Below are positions 23,113 to 36,840 of a stretch of DNA of 64,000 bases, one piece after another (position 1 is the first letter of the stretch; each line of letters starts with the position of its first letter). The position numbers and the translations under genes are program-made. Source of the stretch: Prunus persica (Eukaryota > Streptophyta > Magnoliopsida > Rosales > Rosaceae); the NCBI RefSeq assembly GCF_000346465.2, contig NC_034009.1, forward strand, positions 28,927,664 to 28,991,663, given 5' to 3'. The notes below the pieces were generated by a model that was not told the DNA's origin, ran no database searches, and worked only from the letters and a program-made list of their open reading frames with translations.

Positions 23113-23706
23113 CATAAGAAAATGCAAGCAACTTTTTTTCTAACCTTCGTTTTTGAATTTTCTTTCTTTCTCTTGATAACATGTGTATGTTATCAATTCT
23201 TTGTCACATAAAAGAATGTCATTAATTACATTAGCGTTTATACAAATTTTTGGCTCTCTTTGGAGTATACATTTCTCCCCTCATTTTCACTCTTAATTCT
23301 CAAGTAAAATTAAAAAGAAATAAAAACAAAAATTAAATGAAAATCAAACTAGCCAGCAACAATTTCCAACTCTCACAGCCACGCATCTTACCCAACTTGA
23401 CGGCAACCCTCCCTCCTCACCGCCAGTAACGTCGATTACCCATGCTCCAAACTAATCTAATTCCACCAACTCAACATAATCTTTTTAAAATAAGAAAACT
23501 TGCATATTGAAGACCTCATCAAGATGATAAATGGAAAATTAAAGGATGATAATTTTTATTGGGATATTTGGGGTTTTGATTTGGAATGAATTGAAGGTGT
23601 GATGTCAGATGAGATATGGGTCTGCTGCTCATGGATTGAAGGCCCGCCTTCTCTCATCTCATGGTTCACCATGCCGCCAAGTCGCAAGGGAAGTTGATGA
23701 TCACAT

Positions 23707-23754
<48 letters not shown>

Positions 23755-23909
23755 GACATTTGGCTGGCGGTGAGGAAAGGGAGGTTGCCATCGGGTAGGG
23801 GCTGGTGGGTGGATGGGAGGGGTTGGGTCTGCTTGCTGGGTTGTTTGTTTTTCATTTTATTTTTTGTTTTTGTTTTTAATTTGGACTTAACAATGTCAAG
23901 TGTCAATAC

Positions 23910-25034
23910 TAGGGGTGAAAATTGGATTGGAAAATTCGATTCCGACCAATTCCGTTTAAAAATTTTCAAAAAAAATCGAATTCCGATACATCAAATATCT
24001 GAAAGTGCCAAAATCTGAAATTTCCAATAAAATTTGGATTGAAATTAGAATTTATCTGTAAATTCCAAAATTTCAATCCTAAAATTTCCAAAGTTATCCA
24101 AACCCATTCCAATCCAATTTTTTCGGTAAAATTCCAAAATTATAATAATATTGTATGATTTATAATTTTAATTGCATTATTTTTAGTTTATAAGTTCTAT
24201 ATATGTTTCATTTCTTACTTGTTATATTTAAGTACCCACATACAAATATTCATATATATATATAAAATATGGGAGTATATATTACTTTAAGATGATGTAT
24301 GCGTCTATATAAAACACACATACATGTATACATAAGAAATATACACATGCCTATATAAACTAAAGATTTATTATAAATACATATATGTGCGTACGTATAG
24401 GAGTATATATTACTTAAAATGATGTATTTTTTGCTAATATAAGTTGTTTTGAATATAACAAATTTTTATATATATGGTTATTATATCCAAACATACTATA
24501 TAACCAAAATGCATATGTGTGTTTATTACTTATGAATCATGATATGAGTATATAACTTTAAGACTACATATTTTTGACAAATATGCTTGTTCGAATATAC
24601 CAAAAATGAATATGTGTGCTTGTTATATCCAAAGATAGGAAGTATAATTTGTATTCTATGTATGTGTGTATTTTTTGTACTTTTAAACTATCTTCATTTA
24701 AACATTCAATTATATAAAATCAATTTTATACATGAAACACCACATATAAAATAAGTATATTTAATGGGGCTTGACAATTGCAGTTTTTCAATTGTCTAGA
24801 GCAAGACTTAACACTTTTTTAAGAATGAACAAATATACATATCAAAAACTATTTTTCCATTAATTTTCCATTAACAAATACCACGTGAAGTACTTTCATT
24901 TTGCTTTGGATGTATGTGTGTATCTTTTTTGTTACAATGTATGTGTATACATAAAACATTTCCCAAGTTATATTTATATAAACCAAGATTAAACATACAT
25001 TTAATTATATAAGAAGTAAAAAATAAAAATAGTA

Positions 25035-25073
<39 letters not shown>

Positions 25074-25679
25074 GTCTTTTTCCTTCTTATTCTTCCTCTC
25101 TGTCTGTCTCACTCTCTCCCTCTGTCATTTTTTTCCCCTTCTTCGTCTTCCTCTTCTTTCTCTCCGTCAGTCTGTCTCTCCCTCTTTCCTTCTTCTTCTC
25201 TCCATCTCTCTCTTACGCTGGTGGTGATGGTGGTCTGATTGGGTTGTGGTGGTTTGATTGGATATAGGTGGTATTGATGTTAGGGTCAATTGAGTGTTGC
25301 CATCCGTGATGCTGTGGCTTTTGGAGTTTTTTCATGAGTGGTGGCAGTCCCATATCGACTGCAAACATAACTTCAGCTCTTTCATGCTCTATAAATATCT
25401 TCACATCAGCAACATTTCATGAAGACATAAGGCTAGCCTGATATTGTACGCGGGCCTGAATGTCAAAATCAGTTTGGGTTTTTTTTTTTAATTTCGCTAA
25501 TTTGGGCTTTTAACAAAATGTCCAGTTGAGATGTTTGCTAAATGCGTAGTTGAGCATAAAAATCATTAACACTAATGTTATCCGAATTTTTTTCGATTTT
25601 TCCGACATATCCGAATTTTGAATTCTGAATATTTTAGGAACACTGGTTTCTGATCCGTTTTAGCCGATTTACACCCATA
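23910..25679. mobile_element. hAT-like non-autonomous element, 1.77 kb
   Basis: The left end TAGGGGTGAAAATTGG and the complement of the right end TATGGGTGTAAATCGG form short TIRs. A perfect 8-bp TSD GTCAATAC lies at 23902-23909 and 25680-25687. The interior is AT-rich (many TATATA tracts, a (TC)n run at about 25037-25070) with no transposase ORF. Confidence 0.8.
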
Positions 25680-25698
25680 GTCAATACATTTAAGGCTA

Positions 25699-26236
25699 AG
25701 AGCATTCACAATAGGAGGGTGTATAAGGGGATGTATGTTAAATATACACCTTTTGTCGCCAGAATCGTCTCCAATTGGAAGATGTAAATGGTTGTAAAAA
25801 TACACCCCCACCATGGAGATGTAAAATTAAATGCACATTTGCATCTTTTTTTACATCCTTTGCAGGCCGAACCCACAAGAGAAAAAGGGGAAGAGAAGGA
25901 TTTGAATTCAAAATGGAAGGCCTAGATTTCATGCAATTTGCATTGCAGTTCCACGGGCTCAGATTTCTACATAGATATTTTTATGTTAGCTTGTAGGTAA
26001 AATCATATGTTCTCCAAATTTAAATTTTTTTAGGTCCATTTATTTGGAAAAATAAAATAAATCTAACACGCACAAAATTAATTTTAAAAAGTTAAAACAT
26101 ACAAAAAAAAAACACAAAAAAGAATTATCACAAACAAATCGCATATGCATATTTGAATTTACATTGTTTTCCATTGGAGCAAAAAACGTATTTACACCCC
26201 CTGGAGGTGTAAAGGGGATGTAAAAGTGGCTGCTCT
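25699..26236. mobile_element. MITE with AGAGCA termini
   Basis: The ends AGAGCATTCAC and (complement of right end) AGAGCAGCCAC are inverted. Flanking AAGGCTA and AAGGGTA are near-identical direct repeats. Subterminal GGTGTAAAGGGGATGTA-like blocks occur near both ends. No ORF is credible. Confidence 0.5.
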
Positions 26237-26458
26237 AAGGGTAAACTTTGAAAACAAAAGATAAGTTGCCTCATACATTAATTCTCAGATTGGGTGAAAT
26301 AATATTTTCATTGATATTTTAATGTACAACAATAGGAAGAATATATATACAGAGCATAGGAAACTATTCTAGGAATATAATTATGAGCCTATAATCTTGT
26401 AGAATCAAATAGTTGACTTAGACTAATTAGGAATGTACAGCTCATTTGACACTCCCCT

Positions 26459-26818
26459 TTAAGTTGGAGCATGTATGTCGTCAATGCTTAACTTGCTAAG
26501 TGAGTTGTGAAATACTTTGCATGTGACTGCTTTGGTGAAGATATCTGCAAGTTGATCTTCGGATTTAGCAAATGGTACCTCAATGATCTTTGCCTCGAGT
26601 TTCTCCTTGATGAAATATATGTCAATTTCAACATGCTTGGTTCTATCATGTTGCATTGGATTATGTGCTATGTCTATTGCGGTTTTGTTGTCATAATTGA
26701 GTTGCATGACATGTTTGGGTTTGAACCTCAATTCTCCCAACAAATTCCTTATCCAGAGTAGCTCACATACTCCATGTGCCATACCTCGATATTCTGCTTC
26801 AGTACTTGATATTGACAC
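26459..26818 (-). pseudogene. copia RNase H fragment
   Basis: 119 codons carry the RNase H signature SISSTEAEYRGMAHGVCELL, the DNKTAIDIAHNP block and TKHVEIDIYFIKEKLE, ending beside the polypurine tract and 3' LTR. The upstream reading frame is interrupted, so it cannot be made as part of a full polyprotein. Confidence 0.85.
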
Positions 26819-27050
26819 CTCTTTCTATTTTTTACTTCGCCAAGAGACTAGATTGCCTCTCACAAAGGTAAAGTATCAAGAAGTAAATCATTTGTCATTT
26901 AACAAAACTCGCCCAGTCTGCATTAGTGCGACCCTCAACATCTCGATGGCTATGTTGTGAGAATATAAATTCTCTTCCAGGAGCTGACTTCAAGTATCTC
27001 AGAATTCAGTTTACAGCATCCATATAGGCTTCACTTGGTGCATGCATAAA

Positions 27051-27455
27051 CTAACTCACCATACTTATGACATATGTTATATCAGGTATAGTGTGTCCTA
27101 GATAGATTAATTTACCCATAAGGCATTGATATCTTTCTTTGTTGGTGGGTACCTGATTAGGATATTCACCAAGCTGTTGATTCAACTCTATTGGAGTATC
27201 CGCTGGTTTACTGGCTAACATTCCAGTGTCAGTCAAAATGTCAAGGATATATTTCCGTTGTGATAAAAATATTTCTTGTTCTGAACGAGCCACTTCAATG
27301 CCTAAGAAATACTTCAGAGCACCAAGATCTTTCATTTCAAACTCACTTGCCAAGTGGCGTTGTAATGCTGTCTTTTCCTCTAGGTCATTCCTGGTAATTA
27401 CCATGTCATCAACATATACAATAAGAGCAGTGACTTTACCTTTCTTATGTTTCAA
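27051..27455 (-). pseudogene. copia reverse transcriptase fragment
   Basis: 134 codons with the RT catalytic segment LIVYVDDMVITRND, then MKDLGALKYFLGIEVARS and the connection region up to PDITYVISMVS. The reading is broken on both sides. Confidence 0.85.
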
Positions 27456-28789
27456 AAAAAGAGTAGATATGAGTTACTTTGCTTGTATCTGAAATTCTTT
27501 ATTGATTTGCTGAACCTTCCAAACCATGCTCTGAGTGATTGCTTCAATCCATAAAGAGACTTTCTCAGTTTACACACCATGTTGCCCATATTGGACCCCA
27601 TCTTGCATCCTGGAAGGGAATCCATATAGACTTCTTATTCTAGGTCACTATGTAGGAATTATTTTTTAGCATTTAACTTGTATAATGGCCAGTCCAGGTT
27701 TGCTGCTAAAGAAAGAAGTACCCAAATTGTGTTGATTTTGGCTACAGGGGCAAAGGTCTTCCTATAGTCAATCCCATAAGTATGAGTGTAACCCTTCGCC
27801 ACTAGTGTATCATTCAATGATGTCATCTGCCTTGAACTTTACCATATGTATCCATCTACAGCCTATTGTTATCTTCCCTTTAGGAATGATAGTCATCTCC
27901 CAAGTCGAATTCTTCTGGAGGGTTTCTATTTAATCATTCATTGCTTGAATCCACTTGGGATCTTTCAGATCTTCATGCACATTACTTGGAATAGATACAG
28001 TAGATAATTGACATACAGATGACGCACATGATGGAGGCAGCCTATGTAAAGACACATGATTAGCAATAGGGTATTAACTTTTACTTTAGGATTAGGGGCA
28101 TATTATTTTCTAGGGACCCTTCTAGTTGTATGGGGGGTGGTGGGTTTAACTGATAACCTGTGTTTCCTGTATGACTCGACTCAGGTAAAGTGTTTGAGTT
28201 GGAGTTTGAATGTTCAGTTACTTGTGGAGAATCTTCAGGACCTGGTTGGATGAGTGGTGATGGTACTGTAGTAGGAGTTGTAGGGGGAAAGTATCTGAAC
28301 CATTATCTGGAGTCTCCAGCCCTTGCGACTCTTGATCTTGTTGCACTACTGTAGTTGGCAGCTTGAACATTGGTTTTCTAAAATAATTTGTTGAATTTGG
28401 ATGATTTGATTATGAGTATCTTATGTAAAAATATAGCTCTCCCCCTGCACAGGATGCTCAGAAACTTCTCATGACTAACATAACTCACTCTTGTGGAAAG
28501 TCACATATGTTGTAACGTACAATGTCTGAGTGTGAGGATGAAAACACTTATAGCCCTTTTGAGTGTCAACATACCCCACAAAGACACAATGTAGTGTGCA
28601 CAGATCAAGCTTGCCACGCTGATGTGGATATACTCGAACATAAACAACACAACCAAAGAAATGTGGTTTGAGATTTGGTGTGGACGGTATGGCGAAGAGA
28701 GTGGTCAATGTCTGAAATGGAGTTTGATACTGAAGAGTGCTGGATGATGTTCTATTTATGAGGTAAGCAGCAGAACAAAGAGCCTTTTC

Positions 28790-29237
28790 CTAAAAATAAT
28801 GGGGCATACGAGCCTCAAATAAAAGCGCATGAACAACTTCCAAAAGATGACGATTCTTACGCTCTGCGACACCTTTCTGTTGTAGTGTATAGACACATGT
28901 GGTTTGATGAACAATACTATGTTGGCTTAAAAAAATTATGTAAGTCATGGTTGACATACTCTCCTCCATTGTTAGACTGAATTGTTGTGATTTTCTTGTC
29001 AAACTGAGTAGCAATATATTGATGAAATTTCTTGAATTTTGCAATGACTTCACTTTTATGCTTTAGGAGAAAAACCCAGATCATCTGGGTGCAATCATCA
29101 ATAAACGTCACAAGCCACTTAAAACCACTAATAGTGGGGACTCTGGATGGTCTCCGAACATCAGAGTGGACAATCATGAAAGGCATAGAACTTTTATTCA
29201 ATCTTAATAGGTAAGAAATATGATGGATTTTCGCCAA
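28790..29237 (-). pseudogene. copia integrase core fragment
   Basis: Two overlapping frames (29237-28917 and 29053-28790) together cover the integrase core. MIVHSDVRRPSRV supplies the first catalytic Asp. The second motif reads SNNGGEY where SDNGGEF is usual, so the catalytic Asp is replaced. The frame change between the two parts is a further lesion. Confidence 0.75.
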
Positions 29238-30037
29238 AATGCAAGTTTCACAATGAAATTATGATTCAGCAAACTGGGAAAATAAATATAGAAATAAAAG
29301 TTTCAGATAACCAAACGAAGCATGCCCTAATTGTCTATGCCATAGTCACATTTTCTTCATCCTCATGGACTCGTCTCCTCGCACATGATGTGCATGACTT
29401 GATGCCATAGAGAATAATTATTCTCATCCAATTTGATTCCTATCGAAGTTGGAGGTGTCACTCTACAAAGTAACGATTTGTGTGGTAGTGTTGGAGCCTC
29501 TCGACACCAAGGATTGATTGGTGTTTGCTGATCCATCATCGTTGGCCATGATATTGGTTTGTAAGTGATGAGAAAAAAGACAAAAAAAAAAACAAACAAA
29601 CGTTGGGCTGAGGGGAAAAGCAAAGAGAATGGTGGAAAGTGATTTGCAAAGGACGAGAATAAAACAAAAAAGTGATTTGACATTGAATTGGTTTGTGAGA
29701 TGGAATATGGGCTGGTGCTGGGTTTTTATACTTGTTGAATGATGTGAACAATGATATGAATGTTTGGAGAGAAGGTTAGTGTTGGGTTTGTATGACGGTT
29801 GCTGCTGCGGAAGTGATTGTTAGGGTTAGGCCAAGCGACAGTCATGATCAACTGCTCTTATACCATCTTAGATTGGGTGAAATAATATTTCATTGATATT
29901 CTAATATACAACAATAGGCAGAATATATTACATACCCTAGGAAACTATTATAGGAATGCAATTATGAGCTTATAATCTTGGAGAATCAAATAATTGACTT
30001 AGACGAATTAGGAATGTACAATTCATTTGACATTAAT

Positions 30038-30587
30038 TAGATTGTTTTAAGTGTAACAAAAGTGACACATGTCATTAGAAAAATAGAGATGGTTAGAAAG
30101 AAGATTGCTAGCATTACCCAACGAGAGATTACCTCTTCATGAAACATTAGAAACGAGCCCACGCAACCGGAGCTAAGCCCAAGTGACAGCCCACGCAAAG
30201 ACGAAATCCTATAGTGCAACATCTCTTCATAAAACGGTACCATAGGAACTTGAACTGATAGCCATTTAGGAGCACATCAAATACCCGAGCTAATTCAACT
30301 AACATCCCATTAGTTTTTTTTAGCGGAGCTTTGCTCAATGATTTCCTGTTAAGTTGAAATTTTTTATAAACAGGGTGATAAAGAGAGTTTTGCGAATTTA
30401 ATTTAATAATATATTAAGTAGGCCGTAATTTGAAGCGCACAATCAGAAGCCGACACGGGTAAGTTGTAAGTTGTAGGGTCCAAGTGGCCTTTTAATAATT
30501 CGTTTTAAGAACTCAGAGCAAGAATATACTTCCATAACTGTAGACTCTTTAAATCCCCACAGGTTCAGAGAAAGACAATACCAAAAG
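30038..30587. other. Upstream region of P450 copy 1
   Basis: No gene. The segment near 30373 (GATAAAGAGAGTTTTGC) resembles 34098 upstream of P450 copy 2, consistent with shared ancestral promoter sequence. Confidence 0.4.
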
Positions 30588-32616
30588 ATGACTTCTTTGG
30601 GAGGCCTAGTAATCATTGTTTCAAGCTTTCTGTGTCTGCTCCTTGTCTTAGTTCTCATCAAGATCCTTTACAAGCTATGGTTAGCTCCGGCTCGCTTGCA
30701 GAAGCTGATGGCCTTGCAGGGCATCAAAGGCCCTCCTTACAGACTTATCCATGGCAACACCAAGGACATCTCCAACATGATCAAGGAAGCCATGAGCAAG
30801 CCTAAGAGTTTGAGTTCGTCCCACGACATACTTTCTGTAGTTCAACCTCACGTTCACTCATGGACCAAGATATATGGTAACAAACAAAACGGTCTTAATT
30901 ACTTAAACTATTGTTTTGAAATCTGAGTTCCAAGTTAAATTTTGGTCATATTTATTTATCAACAGGGAAGAACTATCTTCAGTGGCATGGTTCTGAGGCT
31001 CAATTGGTCATCACGGAGCCTGAGTTATGCAAAGAGATACTGAATAACAAAGACAAAGCTTATCCCAAAAGAGTGCCCGAAAGCTTTGTGAAGAAGCTCT
31101 TAGGAGATGGACTTGTGACAACAGCAGAAGGTGAAAAATGGGCAAAAATGCGAAGGCTCGCTACCCACGCCTTCCATGGAGAGAGCTTAAAAGTAAGTTT
31201 TTAGAGTTTCTGGTAATTCCTTAGAATCAATTAATTGAAGACTAAGTTTGCTAATTGACTGCATGATGGTGTTGTTTTGCTAGAGTATGATTCCAGCAAT
31301 GGTAGCCAGTGCAGAGACAATGCTAGAGAGGTGGAAAAATTATGAAGGGAAAGAGATTGAGGTGTTTGAAGAGTTTAGGTTTTTCACTTCAGAAGTGATT
31401 TCTAGAACAGCATTTGGCAGCAGCTATATAGAAGGACAACACATTTTTGAGATGTTGATGAAATTAGGCTTCCTGTTAACCAAAAATTCTTTCACAATAA
31501 GGGTTCCTGGCATCAGGTAAACTTCCTTACAACTAAATCTGAATGTGGGGATAGCCATATAATCTCTTTTTTGTTTATATTTGCATTGATTGGCTGATTT
31601 ATTGATCAACGAGGCTTGTTATGCAGAGAACCAATCTTCTCTATTATCTTTGTATTGTTCTCATGTGTGTTCTTTCATTCAATGTTGCAGTAAGCTTTTC
31701 AAAACTGGCGACGAGATCGAATCAGAGAAACTTGAAAAAGATGTACGTGCCTCCATATTAGAGATTGTCAGGAAAAGAGAAGAGAAGGTGATGACTGGAG
31801 GAGAAGACAGCTTTGGGAGTGACTTTCTTGGATTACTTGTGAAGGCTCATCATGATGCCAATGACAGCCAGAGGATTTCAGTGGATGATTTAATTGATGA
31901 TTGCAAGACGTTTTACGTCGCTGGACAAGAAACTACTAATTCTTTGCTTGCTTGGACTGTCTTTCTTTTGGCACACCACACGGATTGGCAAGAGGAAACA
32001 AGAAAAGAGGTCATACAAATGTTTGGCAAACAAACTCCAAACCCTGATGGCATTGCCAAACTGAAAACAGTAAGAAAGTCAAGAACTCAATCATTAGCTT
32101 GTTCTAAGTGGCAGAAACATGTACTCAATTAAGATTCAAAACCTGATTTGTTTTTGTTTTTGTTTTTTTTGTTTCGTTTGGATGCAGATGAGTATGGTGA
32201 TCAATGAGTGTCTAAGGTTATATTCCCCTGTTGGTACTCTGTTAAGGAAAGCTGAAAGGGAAGTTAAACTAGGAAAGCTGACTGTTCCTGCTAATGTTGA
32301 GTTGGTAATGTCATGCCTATCACTTCACCATGATCCTCTAATCTGGGGACAAGACGCGCAAATTTTCAAACCAGAGCGATTCGCAGAAGGGGTTGCTAAA
32401 GCGAGTAACAATAACGCAGGCGCTTTCCTACCCTTCGGAGTAGGACCTCGAACTTGTGTGGGATTGAACTTTGCGACCATTGAAGCAAAGATTGCGCTGT
32501 CGATGGTTCTACAACGCTACTCCTTCACCCTCTCCCCGGGCTATGTCCACTTGCCCTTTCAGCTAGTAACAAATCGCCCCCTCCGTGGAGTTCAAGTAAT
32601 GCTACATTCACTTTGA
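30588..32616 (+). CDS. CYP749A: Cytochrome P450, CYP749A-like (copy 1)
   Basis: Five exons (30588-30876, 30966-31192, 31284-31516, 31691-32069, 32188-32616) join to 518 aa without lesions. An N-terminal membrane anchor (about residues 8-30) fits the ER. The KLMALQGIKGPPYRLIHGNT block is typical of CYP749A in the CYP72 clan. The I-helix AGQETT is at 327-332, ExxR at E383-R386, PERF at about 438-441, and the heme loop FGVGPRTCVG at 459-468 with Cys466. Plant P450s of this clan oxidise lipophilic hormones or terpenoids; the substrate of CYP749A is not established. It is the first of a tandem array, just right of the copia element. Confidence 0.9.
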
Positions 32617-34486
32617 TAAGTATCCAGAACACAGACATCATGCAGTCATGAAGTGAGTTGATAAACTCGCTGTATTATTAGTCAATTATCATTTCAACTT
32701 TTCCTAGCTACTGTTGCCTCATGTTTGGCAGTATTATGAGTTGAAAATACAGTAATTTATTTCTTTTTGTTTGGTTTGGGAGAAAGAATCTTATTAGATC
32801 TTAAAGCATCCATCCAGAAAAAGGTAATATCTTAGAATATGCCAATATTATAGACGTCTGATGATGGACAATATAATATAATATAATATGAAAGTGATCA
32901 TTTAACTGCTGCAATAGAAATACTTAAGAAACTGATCATGGGACATTTTCAGTTTCAGTGCATCATCCATAACAAATTAAGAAATGACAGAAACCTTAAC
33001 CACAACATGTAATCGCAATTAATCCAAAACCGAAGATCATTCGGGTAACGTAATTTCATTAACATAAAATAGGGACAACAATTGATGAAGGAAGATTAAC
33101 AAAAAGCAAGGATATAGAACACTACTACTCTGTATTCATTAACATAATTATTATAATATCCCTTTCTCCAGGTTAAGTCGAGCATTTTCCAACACAAGAG
33201 AAGATCATTTGATAATAGAATAGAATGCCGTTTTTAGAGAGAGTGTCAAATTGTTAAGCATACGCTTTGTCGTTGGAACTGGATATGAGCCCATATGCTA
33301 TCTTTTTAAACGCGAAGCCTAACATGAAGCCCAATTTGGCAATACAGGGATGGCCTTTAGGTCCATGTGTGTGACCATTGTGAATTTGTGATGTGAATTT
33401 TAAAAAATGAAGAAAAAAATACATGTCATTGTCTAGGAATTCAAATCCTCTTTTGCTTCTCTGTCTATACAGTTCAGTCTCCCATTTGGCATAGTCTAAA
33501 TTGAACTCTATCTCTATGCGTGTGCGTCAGCGCCATTATTTATTTGATACTCAAGGAAGTTTAAGGTTTTACTTTATGTGTGTTGAACTTTTAAGCTTAA
33601 TACGTAAACAACATAAATTAGGTTATTTATTTGATATTCGAGGAAGCTTAAGGTTCCACTTTACGTGTGGCGAACTTTCAAACTTAATATGTAAATAACA
33701 CAAATTAAGTGACGTGAGAGCACATTTGACCGTTTGGCCCAACATTTTCATAGGGTTCATCTTTATTTGTATCATGTGATGCCTAGGTCATAATATGTTT
33801 CACAAAGGAGCCGCTTTTTCTGGTCTTTGGAAATTCACAAAAGCCACTTATTACAATCTTATCCATCCAAGACAGCTAATCACAGAAAGTGGTGGACATA
33901 ATTTGCCATGCCTGCCAGTGCCAGCTGCTAGTAAGAAACAGATGATTATGAACTGTCTTATCTCTCTCTATCTATATATAGAAAGTTGTAAAGATGAGAG
34001 GTTGTTCACTGCTACTTTCCAAAGCAGAATTTCCATAGGGAAGCTATAGTCTCTCTGTTAAGCTGAGAAAAGTCATGAAAGAGAACGACGTGTGGTGATA
34101 AAGAGAAAGTTTTGCAAGATTAGTAATAAGGTAATGTCATTGGTGACGAAGCCGGGAGATAATTCCAACATGAAGTCACTAACCATGATGTATCAAAAGT
34201 CGACAAATGGCAGCTTAAGGTTTCAAGGAGAGTCACTTTACCATGATATTCATATTTGCCATCTGGATTTTAGTAAATAGCAGGACGGCTAAGTAACAAT
34301 CAAAAGCTAACACAACCATGATTTAAAACTGGTTTTTTCTTTACTTTTGCTAAACAATCAGGAGCAAGAAAAGTTTTAAAAACTCAATCTTTTTTTTTTG
34401 GTCAAGACCTTTAAAAACTCAGTAGAGAAAAAGAAAGAGATAGAGATAGAGATAAGATAGGCAAAGAGAAAACAATACCAAAAAAA
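32617..34486. other. Intergenic region between P450 copies 1 and 2
   Basis: No gene. It holds a direct duplication of about 87 bp at about 33536-33708 (TTATTTATTTGATA start of each unit). The part nearest 34100 resembles the region upstream of copy 1. Confidence 0.5.
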
Positions 34487-36447
34487 ATGACTAGTTTGGG
34501 AGGCCTAATAGTCATTCTTTCTAGCTTTCTGTGTCTGCTCCTTGTCTTAGCTTTCATCAAGATCCTTCACAAACTATGGTGGACTCCGATTCGCATACAG
34601 AAGCTGATGGCTTTGCAGGGGATCAAAGGCCCTTCTTACAGATTCATCCATGGAAACACCAAAGAAATCTCCAACATGAAAAAGGAAGTCATGGGCAGGC
34701 CCCAACTTTTATCACACGACATACTTTCTGTAGTTCAACCTCACATTCACTCGTGGACCAAGATTTATGGTAACAAACAAAAACAAGCCATCTCAATTAG
34801 TTAACTATTGTTATTTAAATCTTAGTTCTAAACAAGATAAGTTTTGGTAATTTTTGCATGCAATTACAGGGAAGAATTATCTTCAATGGCATGGTTGTCG
34901 GGCTCAGTTGGTCATTACAGAACCTGAGTTGTGCAAAGAGATACTGAATAACAAAGACAGAGCTTATCAGAAAAGAGAGCCCACAAACATTGCAAAGAAG
35001 CTATTGGGAGATGGCCTTGTGGTGACAACCGAAGCTGAAAAATGGGCAAAACTGCGAAAGCTGGCCACCCATGCCTTCCATGGAGAGAGTTTAAAAGTAA
35101 GTTTTTTAAAGTTACTGATACTTTGTTGCAAAGAGTATTATAGTAATAGCTGTGTCAACTATCTAAACACGAAAATAATAAATTGAAGGGAAAAGTCTGC
35201 TAATAGCATGTTGGTATTATTGTTTTACTAGAGCATGATTCCAGAAATGGTAGCTAGTGCCGAATCGATGCTAGAAAGGTGGACAGTTTATGAAGGAAAA
35301 GAGATTGAGGTGTATGAAGAGTTTAGATTGTTCACATCGGAAGTGATTTCCAGAACAGCATTTGGCAGCAGCTATGTAGAGGGACAAGACATTTTTGAGA
35401 TATTGATGAAGTTAGGCTTCCTAATATTTAAAAATTTTCTCAAAGTCAGGGTTCCTGGAATCAGGTAACTTTTAATACTCCAATTGAAGAGAAGAAAATT
35501 ATTTTGGAGAGTTACTTATGTTCTCATTTTTAGTCTTTCATTTAATGTTGCAGCAAGTTTTTCAAAACCAGCGATGAGATTGAATCAGAAAAACTTGAGA
35601 AAGGAATTCATGCCTCCATAATAGAGATGGTTAAGAAAAGAGAAAAGAAGACAATGGGTGGAGAAAAGGACAGCTTTGGGAGTGATTTTCTCGGATTACT
35701 TTTGAAGGCTAATCATGAAGCCAATGAGAACCAGAGGATTTCGGTGCAGGAGATAATTGATGAGTGCAAGACGTTTTACTTTGCCGGACAAGAAACCACT
35801 AATACTTTGCTTGCTTGGACTGTCTTTCTTCTGGCACTCCATACGGATTGGCAAGAGGAAGCAAGAAAGGAGGTGCTACAATTATTTGGCAAACAAACTC
35901 CAAATCTTGATGGCATTGGCAAACTGAAAACAGTAAGAAACTTGTCTAGGTGGTAGAAACATGTTCTCAATAAAGTTTGAGATCCTGATTCGGTTATCTA
36001 TTTTTCATTTTGATGCAGATGAGTATGATCATCAATGAGGCTCTAAGGTTATACCCCCCTGCTGTTTCGGTTATAAGGAACGTCGAAAGGGAAGTAAGAC
36101 TAGGAAAGCTGATTGTTCCTAGTAATCTTGATGTGGTTGTCTCAATCGTAGCAGTTCACCATGATCCTCAAATTTGGGGACAAGACGTGCAACTTTTCAA
36201 ACCAGAGAGATTCTCAGAAGGAGTTGCTAAAGCAACTAACAACAACATAGGCGCATTCTTACCCTTTTCAATGGGACCTCGAACTTGCGTGGGCTTGAAC
36301 TTTGCGATCACTGAAGCAAAGATTGCTCTGTCAATGATTCTACAACGCTATGCCTTCACCCTTTCCCCGGGTTATGTCCACTTGCCCTTACATTATCTTA
36401 CAGTTCGGCCACAACATGGAGTTCAGGTAATGCTGCATTCACTTTGA
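34487..36447 (+). CDS. CYP749A: Cytochrome P450, CYP749A-like (copy 2)
   Basis: Exons 34487-34769, 34870-35096, 35232-35464, 35554-35932 and 36019-36447 give 516 aa, all in frame. The anchor, the I-helix AGQETT (325-330), ExxR (E381-R384) and the heme loop FSMGPRTCVG (Cys464) are complete. The Gly normally after the heme-loop Phe is Ser here, which is tolerated in the family consensus. Intron positions match copy 1 exactly, so it arose by tandem duplication. A fragment of a further copy follows at about 36755. Confidence 0.9.
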
Positions 36448-36754
36448 AGTTGTACTGCCCAAGTAGACATAAGTCCATGTTGTGCCTTGCACTTTGAGAC
36501 AAGACGAGCTTATTTGTCAACTGTCCCTTCAATTCTAATTAAGAAGAAAAGGATGTTATTGAAGTCAATGCATTTCCCAACAACAATTGTACAATAAACA
36601 AAGCTTGAACTTCATGGAAGCATGAATTTGATTGAAAAGGATGGTTTCTCAAGACATTGAAATTTAATGAGAATAATTGATAGCTGTGATAGCCTATGTT
36701 AACCTTCTTATTGACTGTTGCATCAGCTTTTGTTAACCTTCTTATCACACAGTC

Positions 36755-36840
36755 AGGATTCCTGGCATCAGGTAACTTTCTTTTAACTAAATCTCAACTT
36801 GGGAATCACATGGATACCCATTTTTATATGTGTTCATTCC
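36755..36840 (+). pseudogene. P450 relic: end of exon 3 plus start of intron 3
   Basis: GTCAGGATTCCTGGCATCAG followed by GTAACTTTC and ACTAAATCTCAACTTGGGA matches the exon 3 to intron 3 boundary of the CYP749A copies (compare 31500-31555). No other exon is present, so this is a remnant of a lost gene. Confidence 0.6.

Larger units (their letters stand above)
26283..30032 (-). mobile_element. Defective Ty1/copia LTR retrotransposon
   Basis: LTRs at 26283-26451 and 29866-30032 (169 and 167 bp, roughly 90% alike) are flanked by the 5-bp TSD TTAAT (26278-26282 and 30033-30037). A purine tract (AAAGGGGAG on the minus strand) abuts the 3' LTR, and a TGGTATAAGAGC primer-binding site follows the 5' LTR. 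Minus-strand fragments run gag (LDENNYSLW), integrase, reverse transcriptase (YVDDM) and RNase H (SSTEAEYR). Frames are broken, most of gag/protease is missing, and the total of 3.75 kb is short for copia. Confidence 0.92.

Noticed and set aside
33501..33698. 65-codon ORF with an apparent internal protein repeat
   Set aside because: It is a by-product of an 87-bp AT-rich tandem duplication without coding signals.
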